Shown here in pieces: positions 7,524 to 15,462 of a stretch of 52,404 nucleotides of DNA. This stretch comes from Marinobacter xestospongiae (GTDB lineage Bacteria; Pseudomonadota; Gammaproteobacteria; Pseudomonadales; Oleiphilaceae). Position 1 is the stretch's first letter. The number at the start of each line of letters is the position of its first letter. Location of the stretch: positions 1-52,404 of the forward strand of contig NZ_JAKZAK010000026.1 of NCBI RefSeq assembly GCF_023156385.1, read 5' to 3'. Below the pieces are notes generated by a model, which had not been told where the DNA came from, searched no databases, and saw only the letters and a program-made list of their open reading frames with translations. The position numbers and the translations under genes are program-made.

Positions 7524-8207
7524 ATGAACCAGGACCAACTGAAGCAGGCCGTGGCCAAGGCCGCCCTCGACTACATCGCCCCTCGCCTCGACAGCGACAG
7601 CATCATCGGGGTCGGCACCGGCAGTACCGCCAACTTCTTCATCGACCTGCTGGCCGACCTCCGCACCGAATTTGACGGCGCCGTCGCCAGCTCCGAGTCC
7701 ACCGCAGAGCGCCTCCGCGGCCATGGCATTCCGGTGTACGACCTCAACAGTGCCGGCACTCTGGAGTTCTATGTCGATGGAGCCGATGAAACCAATGAAC
7801 GGCTGGAACTGATCAAAGGCGGCGGCGCGGCCCTGACCCGTGAGAAGATTGTTGCCGCGGTCGCCAAGACCTTTATCTGCATTGCCGATGACAGCAAGAA
7901 AGTCGACATTCTGGGGGCGTTTCCGCTGCCGGTCGAAGTCATCCCCATGGCCCGCAGCCATGTCGGCCGAGAAATCGTCAAATTGGGCGGTGACCCGGTC
8001 TACCGTGAGGGCGTCACCACCGACAACGGCAACATCATCATCGATGTCCACAACCTGGACATCAGCCGCCCGATCCATGTGGAAGAGCAGCTCAACCAGA
8101 TCGTGGGCGTGGTGACCAACGGGCTGTTTGCCCGACGCCCCGCTGACCTGCTGCTGCTCGGCACCGCTGACGGTGTCCAGAGCATCGCCCGCCCCAGCGC
8201 ACACTGA
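7524..8207 (+). CDS. rpiA: Ribose-5-phosphate isomerase A
   Basis: RpiA interconverts ribose 5-phosphate and ribulose 5-phosphate in the pentose phosphate pathway. The 227-residue protein has the phosphate-binding GVGTGSTANFFID near residues 31-43, the catalytic VDGADETNE segment (about 84-92) and KGGGAALTREKIVA (about 98-111) carrying the conserved Lys and Glu, then a C-terminal HVEEQLNQIVGVVTNGLFA. Length fits the family (E. coli 219). The divergent ilvA/rpiA arrangement is common in pseudomonads and relatives. The ribosome site is weak (CGGAG nine bases upstream). Confidence 0.96.
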   Translation: MNQDQLKQAVAKAALDYIAPRLDSDSIIGVGTGSTANFFIDLLADLRTEFDGAVASSESTAERLRGHGIPVYDLNSAGTLEFYVDGADETNERLELIKGGGAALTREKIVAAVAKTFICIADDSKKVDILGAFPLPVEVIPMARSHVGREIVKLGGDPVYREGVTTDNGNIIIDVHNLDISRPIHVEEQLNQIVGVVTNGLFARRPADLLLLGTADGVQSIARPSAH

Positions 8208-8239
8208 AGCCAGCCCCTTCCACCCACCTTCTCACTCGT

Positions 8240-8264
8240 GAAAGCCCCCCATCAAGGGGCTTTC
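8240..8264 (+). terminator. Stem-loop after rpiA
   Basis: GAAAGCCCC (8240-8248) pairs perfectly with GGGGCTTTC (8256-8264) around a seven-base loop, 33 bases past the rpiA stop. The T-run is only the TTTC inside the stem, so termination may be partial. Confidence 0.55.
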
Positions 8265-8330
8265 AGGTATTCAGAATCCCCACCCGGCTTCCAGGTCTGC
8301 CCCAGAGAGCCAAACGGCACCAACGGACAA

Positions 8331-8350
8331 TACCAAGCGCTTGCTTGGTA
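8331..8350 (+). promoter_or_regulatory. Palindromic operator upstream of the acyl-CoA dehydrogenase
   Basis: A perfect 20-base inverted repeat has arms TACCAAGC and GCTTGGTA around GCTT, 59 bases before the preferred start of the dehydrogenase gene. Its length and symmetry suit a TetR-family dimer, the usual class of regulator for acyl-CoA metabolism. No regulator gene is in the window, so the assignment is an inference. Confidence 0.55.
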
Positions 8351-8408
8351 CCTCGTTATCGGTGACACTGCCAAAAACACCAACAATTCGATGGCCGGGG
8401 AGATCACC

Positions 8409-9548
8409 GTGACCGAGTACTTCAACGAGACCCACCAGCAGGTCCGTCAGACCGTGCGCAAGTTCATCAGCAGCCATGTCCTGCCCCACATTCAGGACTG
8501 GGAAGAAGCCGGGGAGTTTCCCCGTGAGCTATACCGACTGGCAGGCGATGCCGGTTTGCTGGGGATCGGCTTCCCGGAGAACCTGGGCGGTACCGGCGAA
8601 GGCGATGTGTTCCTGAAGGTGGCCGTCTCCGAGGAACTGATGCGCTCCACATCGGGTGGCCTGGTGGCTAGCCTGGGGTCGCTCGATATTGGTCTACCGC
8701 CAGTGGCCAAGTGGGCCAGACCCGAGGTCCGCGACCAGATCGTGCCCCCGGTGCTTCGCGGCGAGAAGATCGCCGCCCTCGCCATCACCGAGCCTGGCGG
8801 CGGCTCCGATGTCGCCAGTCTGCGCACCCGGGCCGTCCGGGATGGCGATCACTATGTGGTGAATGGCAGCAAGACTTTCATTACCAGCGGTCACCGGGCC
8901 GATCACTATACCGTTGCGGTTCGAACCGGTGGCGAGGGCCATGGCGGCATCAGCCTACTGCTGATCGACCGGGACACCCCGGGCTTCAGCACCGGCGGCA
9001 AATTGAAGAAGATGGGTTGGTGGGCCAGCGACACCGCGGAACTGTTCTTTGAAGACTGCCGGGTACCGGCAGACCGATTGATTGGGGCGGAGAACGCCGG
9101 CTTCATCGCCATCATGAGCAATTTCCTGCAGGAACGGCTGATGCTGACCATCATGGCCTACATGACCGCACAGATCGCCCTGGAGGAGAGCCTGCAGTAC
9201 AGCCAGCAACGCCAGGCGTTCGGCCGCTCCATTGATCGCTTCCAGGTCAACCGTCACAAGCTGGTGGACATGGCGACCCAGATCGACGTCGCCCGCGAAT
9301 ACGCCTACCGCTGTGCCGCTCTGATGCAGGCGGGCAAGAACCCGATCAAGGAAGTGGCAATGGCCAAGAACTTCGCCGTTCAGGTGTGCGAGTCGGTCAC
9401 CCGGGAGGCCGTACAGCTGCACGGCGGCATGGGATACATGCGTGAGTCGGTGGTCGAGCGGCTGTATCGGGACGCCAAGATCCTGTCCATCGGCGGCGGC
9501 ACCGATGAGATCATGAAAGAACTGATCGCCAAACAGATGAAGCTCTGA
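8409..9548 (+). CDS. Acyl-CoA dehydrogenase, long-chain/isovaleryl-like catalytic arrangement
   Basis: This FAD enzyme introduces a 2,3 double bond into an acyl-CoA thioester and passes electrons to ETF. GTG 8409 is preferred over upstream starts because GGGGAG precedes it by six bases and the resulting 379 residues is the standard length. Conserved parts are ALAITEPGGGSDVASLRT (123-140), NGSKTFITSG (152-161), the helix QRQAFGRSIDRFQ, and QLHGGMGYMRE (336-346). The C-terminal position that holds the catalytic Glu in medium-chain enzymes is Gly here (IGGGTDEI). The likely base is instead E242 in NFLQERL, as in long-chain and isovaleryl-CoA dehydrogenases. A palindromic operator lies upstream. 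Substrate is not predictable from this context. Confidence 0.9.
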   Translation: MTEYFNETHQQVRQTVRKFISSHVLPHIQDWEEAGEFPRELYRLAGDAGLLGIGFPENLGGTGEGDVFLKVAVSEELMRSTSGGLVASLGSLDIGLPPVAKWARPEVRDQIVPPVLRGEKIAALAITEPGGGSDVASLRTRAVRDGDHYVVNGSKTFITSGHRADHYTVAVRTGGEGHGGISLLLIDRDTPGFSTGGKLKKMGWWASDTAELFFEDCRVPADRLIGAENAGFIAIMSNFLQERLMLTIMAYMTAQIALEESLQYSQQRQAFGRSIDRFQVNRHKLVDMATQIDVAREYAYRCAALMQAGKNPIKEVAMAKNFAVQVCESVTREAVQLHGGMGYMRESVVERLYRDAKILSIGGGTDEIMKELIAKQMKL

Positions 9549-9644
9549 CCGTTTCGCGGACCGACTTTGCCTTTGAAGGGCTTCGCCGGATGATGGCAAG
9601 CCCGAACCTACCATGGTTGAGTTTCGGACAGCGGCGGATCGACG

Positions 9645-9650
9645 TATAAT
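9645..9650 (+). promoter_or_regulatory. -10 box of the ppa promoter
   Basis: TATAAT lies 50 bases before the ppa start. TTGAGT at 9617 is too far (spacer 22), and nothing close to the -35 consensus is at 16-18 bases, so only the -10 element is supported. Confidence 0.45.
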
Positions 9651-9700
9651 TGCGGCCACTTTTCAGCCCCGTTTAACCGACCCCTGAGAAAGGACCGATT

Positions 9701-10228
9701 ATGAACTTCGATCACATTCCCGCCGGCAAAAACCCGCCCGAAGACATCTACGTGGCTATTGAGATTCCAGCCAACAGCTCGCCAGTCAAATACGAGCTGG
9801 ACAAGGACATGGGCGCACTGATGGTGGATCGCTTCATGGCCACTCCGATGTTCTACCCGGCCAACTACGGTTTCATCCCTCACACCCTGGCCGACGATGG
9901 CGACCCGCTGGACGTTTTGGTGGTGACCCCATACCCGGTACAGGCCGGTTCGGTGATTCGCTGTCGCCCGGTTGGCGTGCTGAACATGGAAGATGAAGCT
10001 GGCGGCGACGCCAAGCTGGTTGCCGTGCCACACGACAAGCTGACCACGGCCTACAGCAACATCAAGGACATCGAAGACCTGCCGCAACTGCTGCGCGACC
10101 AGATCCAGCACTTCTTCGAGAACTACAAGACCCTCGAAGCTGGCAAGTGGGTCAAAGTCCAGGGCTGGGCGAATGCCGAAGAAGCCCGCAAGGCCGTGGA
10201 AGCGTCCGTAGCCGCTTACAAGGGCTGA
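9701..10228 (+). CDS. ppa: Inorganic pyrophosphatase, family I
   Basis: Ppa hydrolyses pyrophosphate to phosphate and so pulls biosynthetic reactions forward. The 175-residue protein equals the usual bacterial length. The metal-binding signature DDGDPLDVLVVTP (about 66-78) is intact, with the earlier conserved KYELDKDMG and MFYPANYGFIP. AAAGGA sits eight bases before the ATG. It is the last plus-strand gene before the ribosomal supercluster, facing rplQ across a shared bidirectional terminator. Confidence 0.96.
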   Translation: MNFDHIPAGKNPPEDIYVAIEIPANSSPVKYELDKDMGALMVDRFMATPMFYPANYGFIPHTLADDGDPLDVLVVTPYPVQAGSVIRCRPVGVLNMEDEAGGDAKLVAVPHDKLTTAYSNIKDIEDLPQLLRDQIQHFFENYKTLEAGKWVKVQGWANAEEARKAVEASVAAYKG

Positions 10229-10284
10229 TCCCAAGGGGATGGCGTCACGGAGTCATGGCTTGCCAGGCTCCGTGATTCAGACAC

Positions 10285-10318
10285 AAAAAAACCGGCACCC
10301 GAAGGCGCCGGTTTTTTT
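10285..10318. terminator. Bidirectional terminator between ppa and rplQ
   Basis: A seven-A run, CCGGC (10292-10296), a ten-base loop, GCCGG (10307-10311) and a seven-T run make a stem with T-runs on both strands, ending ppa (plus) and the alpha operon (minus). A second inverted repeat, TCACGGAG (10245-10252) with CTCCGTGA (10268-10275), lies just after the ppa stop and may help. Confidence 0.92.
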
Positions 10319-10336
10319 ATGGCCCGAAGGCGAGGA

Positions 10337-10735
10337 TTAATCCTCGTCTTCGTCCACTTCTTCCGCTTCGATATCCAGAGGACGACCGACCAGCTCAACA
10401 TAAGCCATAGGCGCGTTGTCACCGGCACGGAAACCACACTTCAGAATACGAAGGTAGCCACCCGGACGCTCGGAGTAACGCGGTCCCAGCTCTTCGAACA
10501 GCTTCGCTACCGCTGCGTCGTTGCGCAGACGGGAGAAAGCCAGACGACGGTTGGCAACCGAGTCGGTTTTGGACAGTGTGATCAACGGCTCTGCTACCCG
10601 ACGAAGCTCTTTCGCTTTCGGGAGCGTCGTTTTGATCAGCTCGTGCTCAACCAGCGACGCTGCCATGTTACGAAACATGGCTTTGCGATGCGCACTGGTC
10701 CTGTTGAACTTACGACCACTCTTACGATGACGCAT
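10337..10735 (-). CDS. rplQ: 50S ribosomal protein L17
   Basis: L17 binds 23S rRNA near the exit tunnel. The 132-residue protein begins MRHRKSGRKFNRTSAHRKAM, the invariant family start, and contains ELIKTTLPKAKELRRVAEPL. The tail EEVDEDED is strongly acidic and adds a few residues compared with E. coli (127). It is the last gene of the alpha operon, 37 bases after rpoA, and runs into the bidirectional terminator. Confidence 0.97.
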   Translation of the reverse strand: MRHRKSGRKFNRTSAHRKAMFRNMAASLVEHELIKTTLPKAKELRRVAEPLITLSKTDSVANRRLAFSRLRNDAAVAKLFEELGPRYSERPGGYLRILKCGFRAGDNAPMAYVELVGRPLDIEAEEVDEDED

Positions 10736-10772
10736 TGCTCTGATTCCTTAACTTAAACTACCAATTCGGCGA

Positions 10773-11777
10773 TTAACCGCCCAGAACCCGGTCGTCGCCA
10801 CGAAGGCTCGCCGGCGGCCAGTTATCAAGACGCATACCCAAGGACAGACCACGCGAGGCCAGTACGTCCTTGATCTCGGTAAGCGACTTCTTACCCAGGT
10901 TAGGCGTCTTCAGCAGCTCCACTTCGGTGCGCTGAATCAGATCGCCGATGTAGTAAATGTTTTCTGCCTTCAAGCAGTTGGCTGAACGCACGGTCAGCTC
11001 CAGATCATCCACCGGACGCAGCAGAATCGGATCAATTTCTTCCTCTTCCTCTACGCGCTCCGGCTCTTTCTCGTGATCGAAGTCGACAAACACTGCCAGC
11101 TGTTGCTGGAGAATGGTCGCGGCCCGACGAATCGCTTCTTCCGGGTCGATGGTACCATTGGTCTCCAGATCAATAACCAGCTTGTCCAGGTCCGTACGCT
11201 GCTCAACACGGGCACTTTCAACCGCGTAGGCAACACGACGTACCGGACTGTACGTTGCGTCCAGCTGCAGGCGTCCAATCGCGCGGGTCTCGTCTTCGTC
11301 CAGACCACGCTGGTCAGCGGCCTCGTATCCGCGACCACGAACAATCTTGAGACGCATGTTCATGTCACCGTTGTCGCTCAGGTGACAGATCACGTGCTCA
11401 GGATTCGCAATCTCGACGTTGTGATCCAGCTTGATATCGCCGGCCGTGACAGGACCCGGACCTTTCTTGCTGAGGGTCAGCTCAGCTTCGTCCCGATCGG
11501 CCATCTTGACGGCCACACCCTTGAGATTCAGAAGAATCTCAATGACATCCTCCTGGACACCCTCGATCGCGCTGTACTCATGCAGCACACCGTCAATCTG
11601 CGCCTCAGTGATGGCACAGCCCGGCATGGACGACAAGAGTATCCGACGCAGTGCACTGCCGAGGGTATGACCAAAGCCACGCTCAAGCGGCTCCAGAGTT
11701 ACCTTGGCACGAGTGCTGCTCGATTCCTTTACGTCGATGGTACGAGGTGTCAATAACTCATGTACTGAACGCTGCAT
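10773..11777 (-). CDS. rpoA: RNA polymerase alpha subunit
   Basis: RpoA dimerises to nucleate core polymerase and contacts UP elements and activators. It has 334 residues (E. coli 329). The N-terminal domain carries GFGHTLGSALRRILLSSMPG (about 34-53), the dimer and beta/beta-prime contact region. A linker rich in Glu (VEEEEEID, about 243-250) leads to the C-terminal domain with LTVRSANCLKAENI, holding the Arg that contacts DNA minor groove, and LLKTPNLGKKSLTEIK. It lies 35 bases after rpsD and 37 before rplQ in the alpha operon, the universal arrangement. Confidence 0.98.
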   Translation of the reverse strand: MQRSVHELLTPRTIDVKESSSTRAKVTLEPLERGFGHTLGSALRRILLSSMPGCAITEAQIDGVLHEYSAIEGVQEDVIEILLNLKGVAVKMADRDEAELTLSKKGPGPVTAGDIKLDHNVEIANPEHVICHLSDNGDMNMRLKIVRGRGYEAADQRGLDEDETRAIGRLQLDATYSPVRRVAYAVESARVEQRTDLDKLVIDLETNGTIDPEEAIRRAATILQQQLAVFVDFDHEKEPERVEEEEEIDPILLRPVDDLELTVRSANCLKAENIYYIGDLIQRTEVELLKTPNLGKKSLTEIKDVLASRGLSLGMRLDNWPPASLRGDDRVLGG

Positions 11778-11812
11778 AGACGCCCCTATCTGCTCTCGTT
11801 GCTAACTGGGCT

Positions 11813-12433
11813 TTACTTCGAGTAAAGCTCGACGATGAGGTTCTCGTTGATGTCGGCCGGCAGTTCAATGCGCTCAGGCACTGACTTATAAACGCCTGAC
11901 ATCTTGCTGGCGTCGACCTCTACCCAGCTCACAGGAGCGCGACCGGCAGCGATATCCAGAGCGCCTTTGATGCGCAGCTGGTTCTTTGCCTTCTCACGGA
12001 TGCTCACAACGTCGCCCGGCTTGACCTGGTAGGAAGGAATGTTCACTACCTTGTCGTTCACCAGAATCGCTTTGTGAGAAACGAGCTGACGGGATTCAGC
12101 ACGGGTCGAACCAAAACCCATGCGGTAAACTACGTTGTCCAGACGACCTTCCAGAAGCTGCAGCAGGTTTTCACCTGTTGCACCCTTCAGGCGGGCAGCC
12201 TCGGCGTAATAGTTGCGGAACTGCTTTTCCAGAACGCCGTAGATACGACGAACCTTCTGCTTTTCACGCAGCTGGACACCGTACTCGGACAGGCGGCCAC
12301 GACGAGCGCCGTGCATGCCTGGCGGAGTTTCGATGTTACACTTTGAATCGAGTGCGCGAGCACCGCTCTTCAGAAAAAGATCTGTCCCTTCGCGACGAGA
12401 CAGTTTACATTTTGGACCTATGTAACGTGCCAT
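11813..12433 (-). CDS. rpsD: 30S ribosomal protein S4
   Basis: S4 initiates 30S assembly by binding the 16S 5' domain and, in enteric relatives, represses the alpha operon by binding its leader. It has 206 residues, as in E. coli. The protein starts MARYIGPKCKLSRREG and keeps only two N-terminal cysteines, so the four-Cys zinc knuckle of some bacteria is absent. The S4 RNA-binding domain runs from about LEGRLDNVVYRMGFGST to NIPSYQVKPGD. It lies 18 bases after rpsK. Confidence 0.97.
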   Translation of the reverse strand: MARYIGPKCKLSRREGTDLFLKSGARALDSKCNIETPPGMHGARRGRLSEYGVQLREKQKVRRIYGVLEKQFRNYYAEAARLKGATGENLLQLLEGRLDNVVYRMGFGSTRAESRQLVSHKAILVNDKVVNIPSYQVKPGDVVSIREKAKNQLRIKGALDIAAGRAPVSWVEVDASKMSGVYKSVPERIELPADINENLIVELYSK

Positions 12434-12451
12434 ATCTCACTGTCTCCTGTC

Positions 12452-12841
12452 TTAGACGCGGCGCTTCTTGGGCGGACGACAGCCGTTGTGCGGAATCGGC
12501 GTCACATCTGTGATGTTGGTGATCTTGTAGCCGCACGCGTTCAGCGCACGAACTGCAGATTCCCGTCCGGGCCCAGGACCCTTAACCTCTACATCCAGGT
12601 TTTTAAGGCCGTATTCAGCAGCCGCGTTACCGGCTCTTTCAGCTGCTACCTGCGCAGCAAAAGGTGTACTCTTACGTGACCCGCGGAACCCGGAACCACC
12701 GGAGGTAGCCCAGGACAGGACGTTGCCCTGACGATCAGAAATGGTCACGATGGTGTTGTTGAAGGACGCGTGGATGTGCGCGACGCCATCAACAACCGTC
12801 TTTTTCACCTTTTTACGGGTACGTGTACCTGGCTTTGCCAT
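12452..12841 (-). CDS. rpsK: 30S ribosomal protein S11
   Basis: S11 forms the platform of the 30S subunit near the E site. It has 129 residues, the standard length. Conserved segments are HASFNNTIVTISDRQGN (about 24-40), SGGSGFRGSRKSTPFAAQ and the C-terminal TDVTPIPHNGCRPPKKRRV. The gene sits 13 bases downstream of rpsM and 18 upstream of rpsD in the alpha operon. Confidence 0.97.
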   Translation of the reverse strand: MAKPGTRTRKKVKKTVVDGVAHIHASFNNTIVTISDRQGNVLSWATSGGSGFRGSRKSTPFAAQVAAERAGNAAAEYGLKNLDVEVKGPGPGRESAVRALNACGYKITNITDVTPIPHNGCRPPKKRRV

Positions 12842-12854
12842 GTTTGCCTACCTG

Positions 12855-13211
12855 TTACTTGCGAATAGGTTTGCGAGGACCTTTACGGGTGCGAGCGTTG
12901 GTCTTCGTGCGCTGGCCACGGACAGGCAGTCCATGACGGTGACGCAGACCACGGAAGCAGCCGAGATCCTTCAAACGCTTAATGTTCATCTGAACTTCAC
13001 GACGCAGATCGCCTTCGACAGTCAGCTTGCCCACTTCGGTACGAAGTGCTTCAACCTGATCGTCGGAGAGGTCTTTAACCTTGGCGTCCGGCTGTACGCC
13101 GGCTGCATCGCAAAGCTTCTGAGCTGCTGTCCGACCAACCCCAAAAATGTAGGTCAGTGAGATAACAGCATGTTTGTTGTCGGGTATATTGACACCGGCT
13201 ATACGTGCCAT
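12855..13211 (-). CDS. rpsM: 30S ribosomal protein S13
   Basis: S13 in the 30S head touches the P-site tRNA and bridges to the 50S subunit. It has 118 residues. The start ARIAGVNIPDNKHAVISLTY and the basic tail KTNARTRKGPRKPIRK are typical. It is the first gene of the alpha operon, 139 bases from rpmJ, behind its own promoter. In enterics the region just upstream is the S4 repressor site; the short 55-base leader here could play the same part, but I did not confirm the pseudoknot. Confidence 0.97.
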   Translation of the reverse strand: MARIAGVNIPDNKHAVISLTYIFGVGRTAAQKLCDAAGVQPDAKVKDLSDDQVEALRTEVGKLTVEGDLRREVQMNIKRLKDLGCFRGLRHRHGLPVRGQRTKTNARTRKGPRKPIRK

Positions 13212-13258
13212 TCAGATTACTCCGCATTCAAAGCTTTGCTGTGTGAATTTTCCGCCAC

Positions 13259-13283
13259 AAAAAGGGCGCGAAATAATAGCGCC
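13259..13283 (-). terminator. Terminator at the end of the spc operon
   Basis: Read on the minus strand, GGCGC and GCGCC pair (plus positions 13279-13283 and 13265-13269) around a nine-base loop and are followed by C and five T residues (13263-13259). It would end spc transcription after rpmJ. The five-base stem is short. The hairpin overlaps the alpha promoter described separately. Confidence 0.6.
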
Positions 13284-13301
13284 TGACCAGAAAAAGATCA
13301 A
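13273..13301 (-). promoter_or_regulatory. Promoter of the alpha operon
   Basis: On the minus strand TTGATC (13301-13296) and TATTAT (13278-13273) are separated by exactly 17 bases. Transcription would begin near 13266, about 55 bases before rpsM. The -10 hexamer lies in the loop of the terminator hairpin, so the two elements share DNA. Confidence 0.7.
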
Positions 13302-13350
13302 GCGCTACTATCCCGTACCCCGGCAATGTCAGAATCCGATTCCTGAGGAA

Positions 13351-13464
13351 TCAGCCCTGGCGCTGCTTGTGACGAGGCTCCGTGCAGATGACTCGAACTG
13401 AGCCATTGCGACGAATTACTTTGCAGTTACGGCAAATTTTCTTTACCGAAGCGCGTACTTTCAT
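13351..13464 (-). CDS. rpmJ: 50S ribosomal protein L36, zinc-ribbon form
   Basis: This 37-residue gene starts at ATG 13464-13462 and stops with TGA at 13353-13351. The product begins MKVRASVKKICRNCKVIRR and continues NGSVRVICTEPRHKQRQG. The pattern C-x-x-C ... C ... H is the zinc-binding (C-plus) form of L36, which needs zinc; a zinc-free paralogue, if any, is not in this window. The gene is 29 bases after secY and is the last gene of the spc operon. Confidence 0.96.
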   Translation of the reverse strand: MKVRASVKKICRNCKVIRRNGSVRVICTEPRHKQRQG

Positions 13465-13493
13465 TGTCCACTCCAGTTTTCAAGGGGAACGGC

Positions 13494-14816
13494 TTAGCCG
13501 TTCCGACCATAGCCCTTGAGATTGGACTTCTTCATCAGCGATTCATACTGATGGGACATCAGGTGAGACTGCACCTGCGCCATGAAATCCATCACCACGA
13601 CTACAACAATCAACAGCGACGTACCACCCAGATAGAAAGGCACGTTCCCGGCTACCATCAGGAACTGAGGGAACAGGGACACCGCTGCGATATAGATCGC
13701 ACCGAACAGAGTCAGTCGAGTCAAGACACCGTCGATGTACTTGGCGGTCTGATCACCAGGACGAATCCCGGGGATAAACGCGCCGGACCGCTTGAGGTTG
13801 TCGGCCACTTCCTTGGGGTTATACATCAACGCCGTGTAGAAGTAGCAGAAGAATACCACAGCTACCGCGAACAGGATGATATACAACGGCTGACTCGGGG
13901 CCAGTGCCTGGGACAGACTGCCCAGCCACTCCATACCTTCGCCCTGCCCAAACCACTGACCCAGCGACGCCGGAAACAGCAGAATGGAGGAAGCGAAGAT
14001 CGGCGGAATAACGCCGGCCATGTTGACTTTCAACGGCAAGTGGCTGGATTGCTGGGCAAACACCCGGCGCCCCTGCTGCCGCTTGGCATAGTTGATCGTC
14101 AATCGACGCTGACCACGCTCCATGAACACCACGAAGCCAACCACAACCACCGCGAGGAGGCCAATTGCCAGCACCACCAGCAGGTTCATCTCGCCGCTGC
14201 GGGCCTGCTCCAGGGTCTGACCGATCGCGCCCGGCAAGCCGGCCACGATACCCGCGAAGATCAGCAACGAAATACCGTTACCGATACCGCGCTCAGTGAT
14301 CTGCTCACCCAGCCACATCATGAAGACAGCGCCACATACAAACGACACCACCGCCACAAAGTGGAAGTTGAAGCTGTCACTGAAGGTGACTCCCTGGGAA
14401 GCCAGTCCTACAGAAATGCCAAGACCCTGGACCAGGGCCAGGATCACGGTTCCGTAACGAGTGTACTGACTGATCTTGCGTCGTCCCGCCTCGCCTTCTT
14501 TCTTCAGCTGCTCAAGCTGCGGACTGACCGCAGTCATGAGCTGCATGATGATCGAGGCCGAGATGTAGGGCATGATCCCCAACGCGAAGATACTCATCCG
14601 CTCAAGCGCACCACCGGAAAACATGTTGAACAGACTCAGGATTGTGCCCTGATTCTGATCAAACAGTGCCGCCAGCCGATCGGGATTGATACCCGGCACC
14701 GGGATGTGGGCACCGATCCGGTACACCAACAGTGCCAGCAGTACAAACCAGAGCCGCGAACGCAGCTCTGCCAGTCCTTTTCCCGCGCCAGCAGGCAATG
14801 ATGCTGTCTTGGCCAT
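13494..14816 (-). CDS. secY: Protein translocase channel subunit SecY
   Basis: SecY is the central pore of the SecYEG translocon. It has 440 residues with ten membrane helices. Visible landmarks are RLWFVLLALLVYRIGAHIPV (first helix, about 21-40), the plug region FNMFSGGALERMS, GIMPYISASIIMQL, the cytoplasmic loop QLKKEGEAGRRKI, and the C-terminal cytoplasmic loop AFIPGIRPGDQT. Placement between rplO (17 bases) and rpmJ (29 bases) is the conserved spc order. Its partner secE is at the upstream end of this supercluster. Confidence 0.98.
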   Translation of the reverse strand: MAKTASLPAGAGKGLAELRSRLWFVLLALLVYRIGAHIPVPGINPDRLAALFDQNQGTILSLFNMFSGGALERMSIFALGIMPYISASIIMQLMTAVSPQLEQLKKEGEAGRRKISQYTRYGTVILALVQGLGISVGLASQGVTFSDSFNFHFVAVVSFVCGAVFMMWLGEQITERGIGNGISLLIFAGIVAGLPGAIGQTLEQARSGEMNLLVVLAIGLLAVVVVGFVVFMERGQRRLTINYAKRQQGRRVFAQQSSHLPLKVNMAGVIPPIFASSILLFPASLGQWFGQGEGMEWLGSLSQALAPSQPLYIILFAVAVVFFCYFYTALMYNPKEVADNLKRSGAFIPGIRPGDQTAKYIDGVLTRLTLFGAIYIAAVSLFPQFLMVAGNVPFYLGGTSLLIVVVVVMDFMAQVQSHLMSHQYESLMKKSNLKGYGRNG

Positions 14817-14833
14817 TTAGTCCTCGACTCGTC

Positions 14834-15268
14834 TTAGTCCTCGACTTTTCCGCCCGCGGCTGTAATCGCCTCACGAGCGCCTTTGGTAACCTTCAAGCCC
14901 TTGACGGTCACCGCACGGCTCAACTCGCCGGACAGGATAACCTTGGCAGAACGGATCTCCTCACGGATGATGTCCGCTTTTTTCAGGGCTTCCAGATCAA
15001 CCACGTCGCCTTCCACCTTTGCCAGCTCATTCAGGCGGATTTCCGCCACGTAACGCTGCTGACGGGAAGTAAAGCCGTACTTGGGCAGACGGCGAGCCAG
15101 CGGCTGCTGACCACCCTCAAATCCCGGTGCGACGGAGCCGCCAGAACGGGACTTCAGACCTTTGTGACCACGACCACCGGTTTTACCGAGACCGCTACCG
15201 ATACCGCGACCGACGCGCTTGGCGCTCGGGCGTGAACCGGGTTCCGGACTAAGTTCGTTCAAACGCAT
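14834..15268 (-). CDS. rplO: 50S ribosomal protein L15
   Basis: L15 is a late-assembly 23S-binding protein with an extended N-terminal tail. It has 144 residues, as in E. coli. The glycine- and basic-rich stretch GRGIGSGLGKTGGRGHKG (about 20-37) followed by SRSGG is diagnostic. One base separates it from rpmD, and it precedes secY. Confidence 0.97.
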   Translation of the reverse strand: MRLNELSPEPGSRPSAKRVGRGIGSGLGKTGGRGHKGLKSRSGGSVAPGFEGGQQPLARRLPKYGFTSRQQRYVAEIRLNELAKVEGDVVDLEALKKADIIREEIRSAKVILSGELSRAVTVKGLKVTKGAREAITAAGGKVED

Positions 15269-15269
15269 C

Positions 15270-15458
15270 TTAGTTCTCCTCCACCCGTACCAGGTAGTTC
15301 ACCTTGTTGATCATGCCGCGAACGGAAGGAGTATCCTCCACTTCCACGGTATGACCGATTTTGCGAAGACCCAGGCCCTTCACACACAGTTTGTGGTTGG
15401 GCTGACAGCTGATCGGGCTGCGGGTCAGTGTAACCTTGATCTTTTTAGCATTCGCCAT
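15270..15458 (-). CDS. rpmD: 50S ribosomal protein L30
   Basis: L30 is a small 23S-binding protein. It has 62 residues (E. coli 59). Conserved parts are KVTLTRSPISCQPNHKLCVK and GLGLRKIGHTVEVEDTPSVR, ending in NKVNYLVRVEE. It is packed between rpsE (four bases) and rplO (one base), so translation is probably coupled. Confidence 0.96.
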   Translation of the reverse strand: MANAKKIKVTLTRSPISCQPNHKLCVKGLGLRKIGHTVEVEDTPSVRGMINKVNYLVRVEEN

Positions 15459-15462
15459 GACT

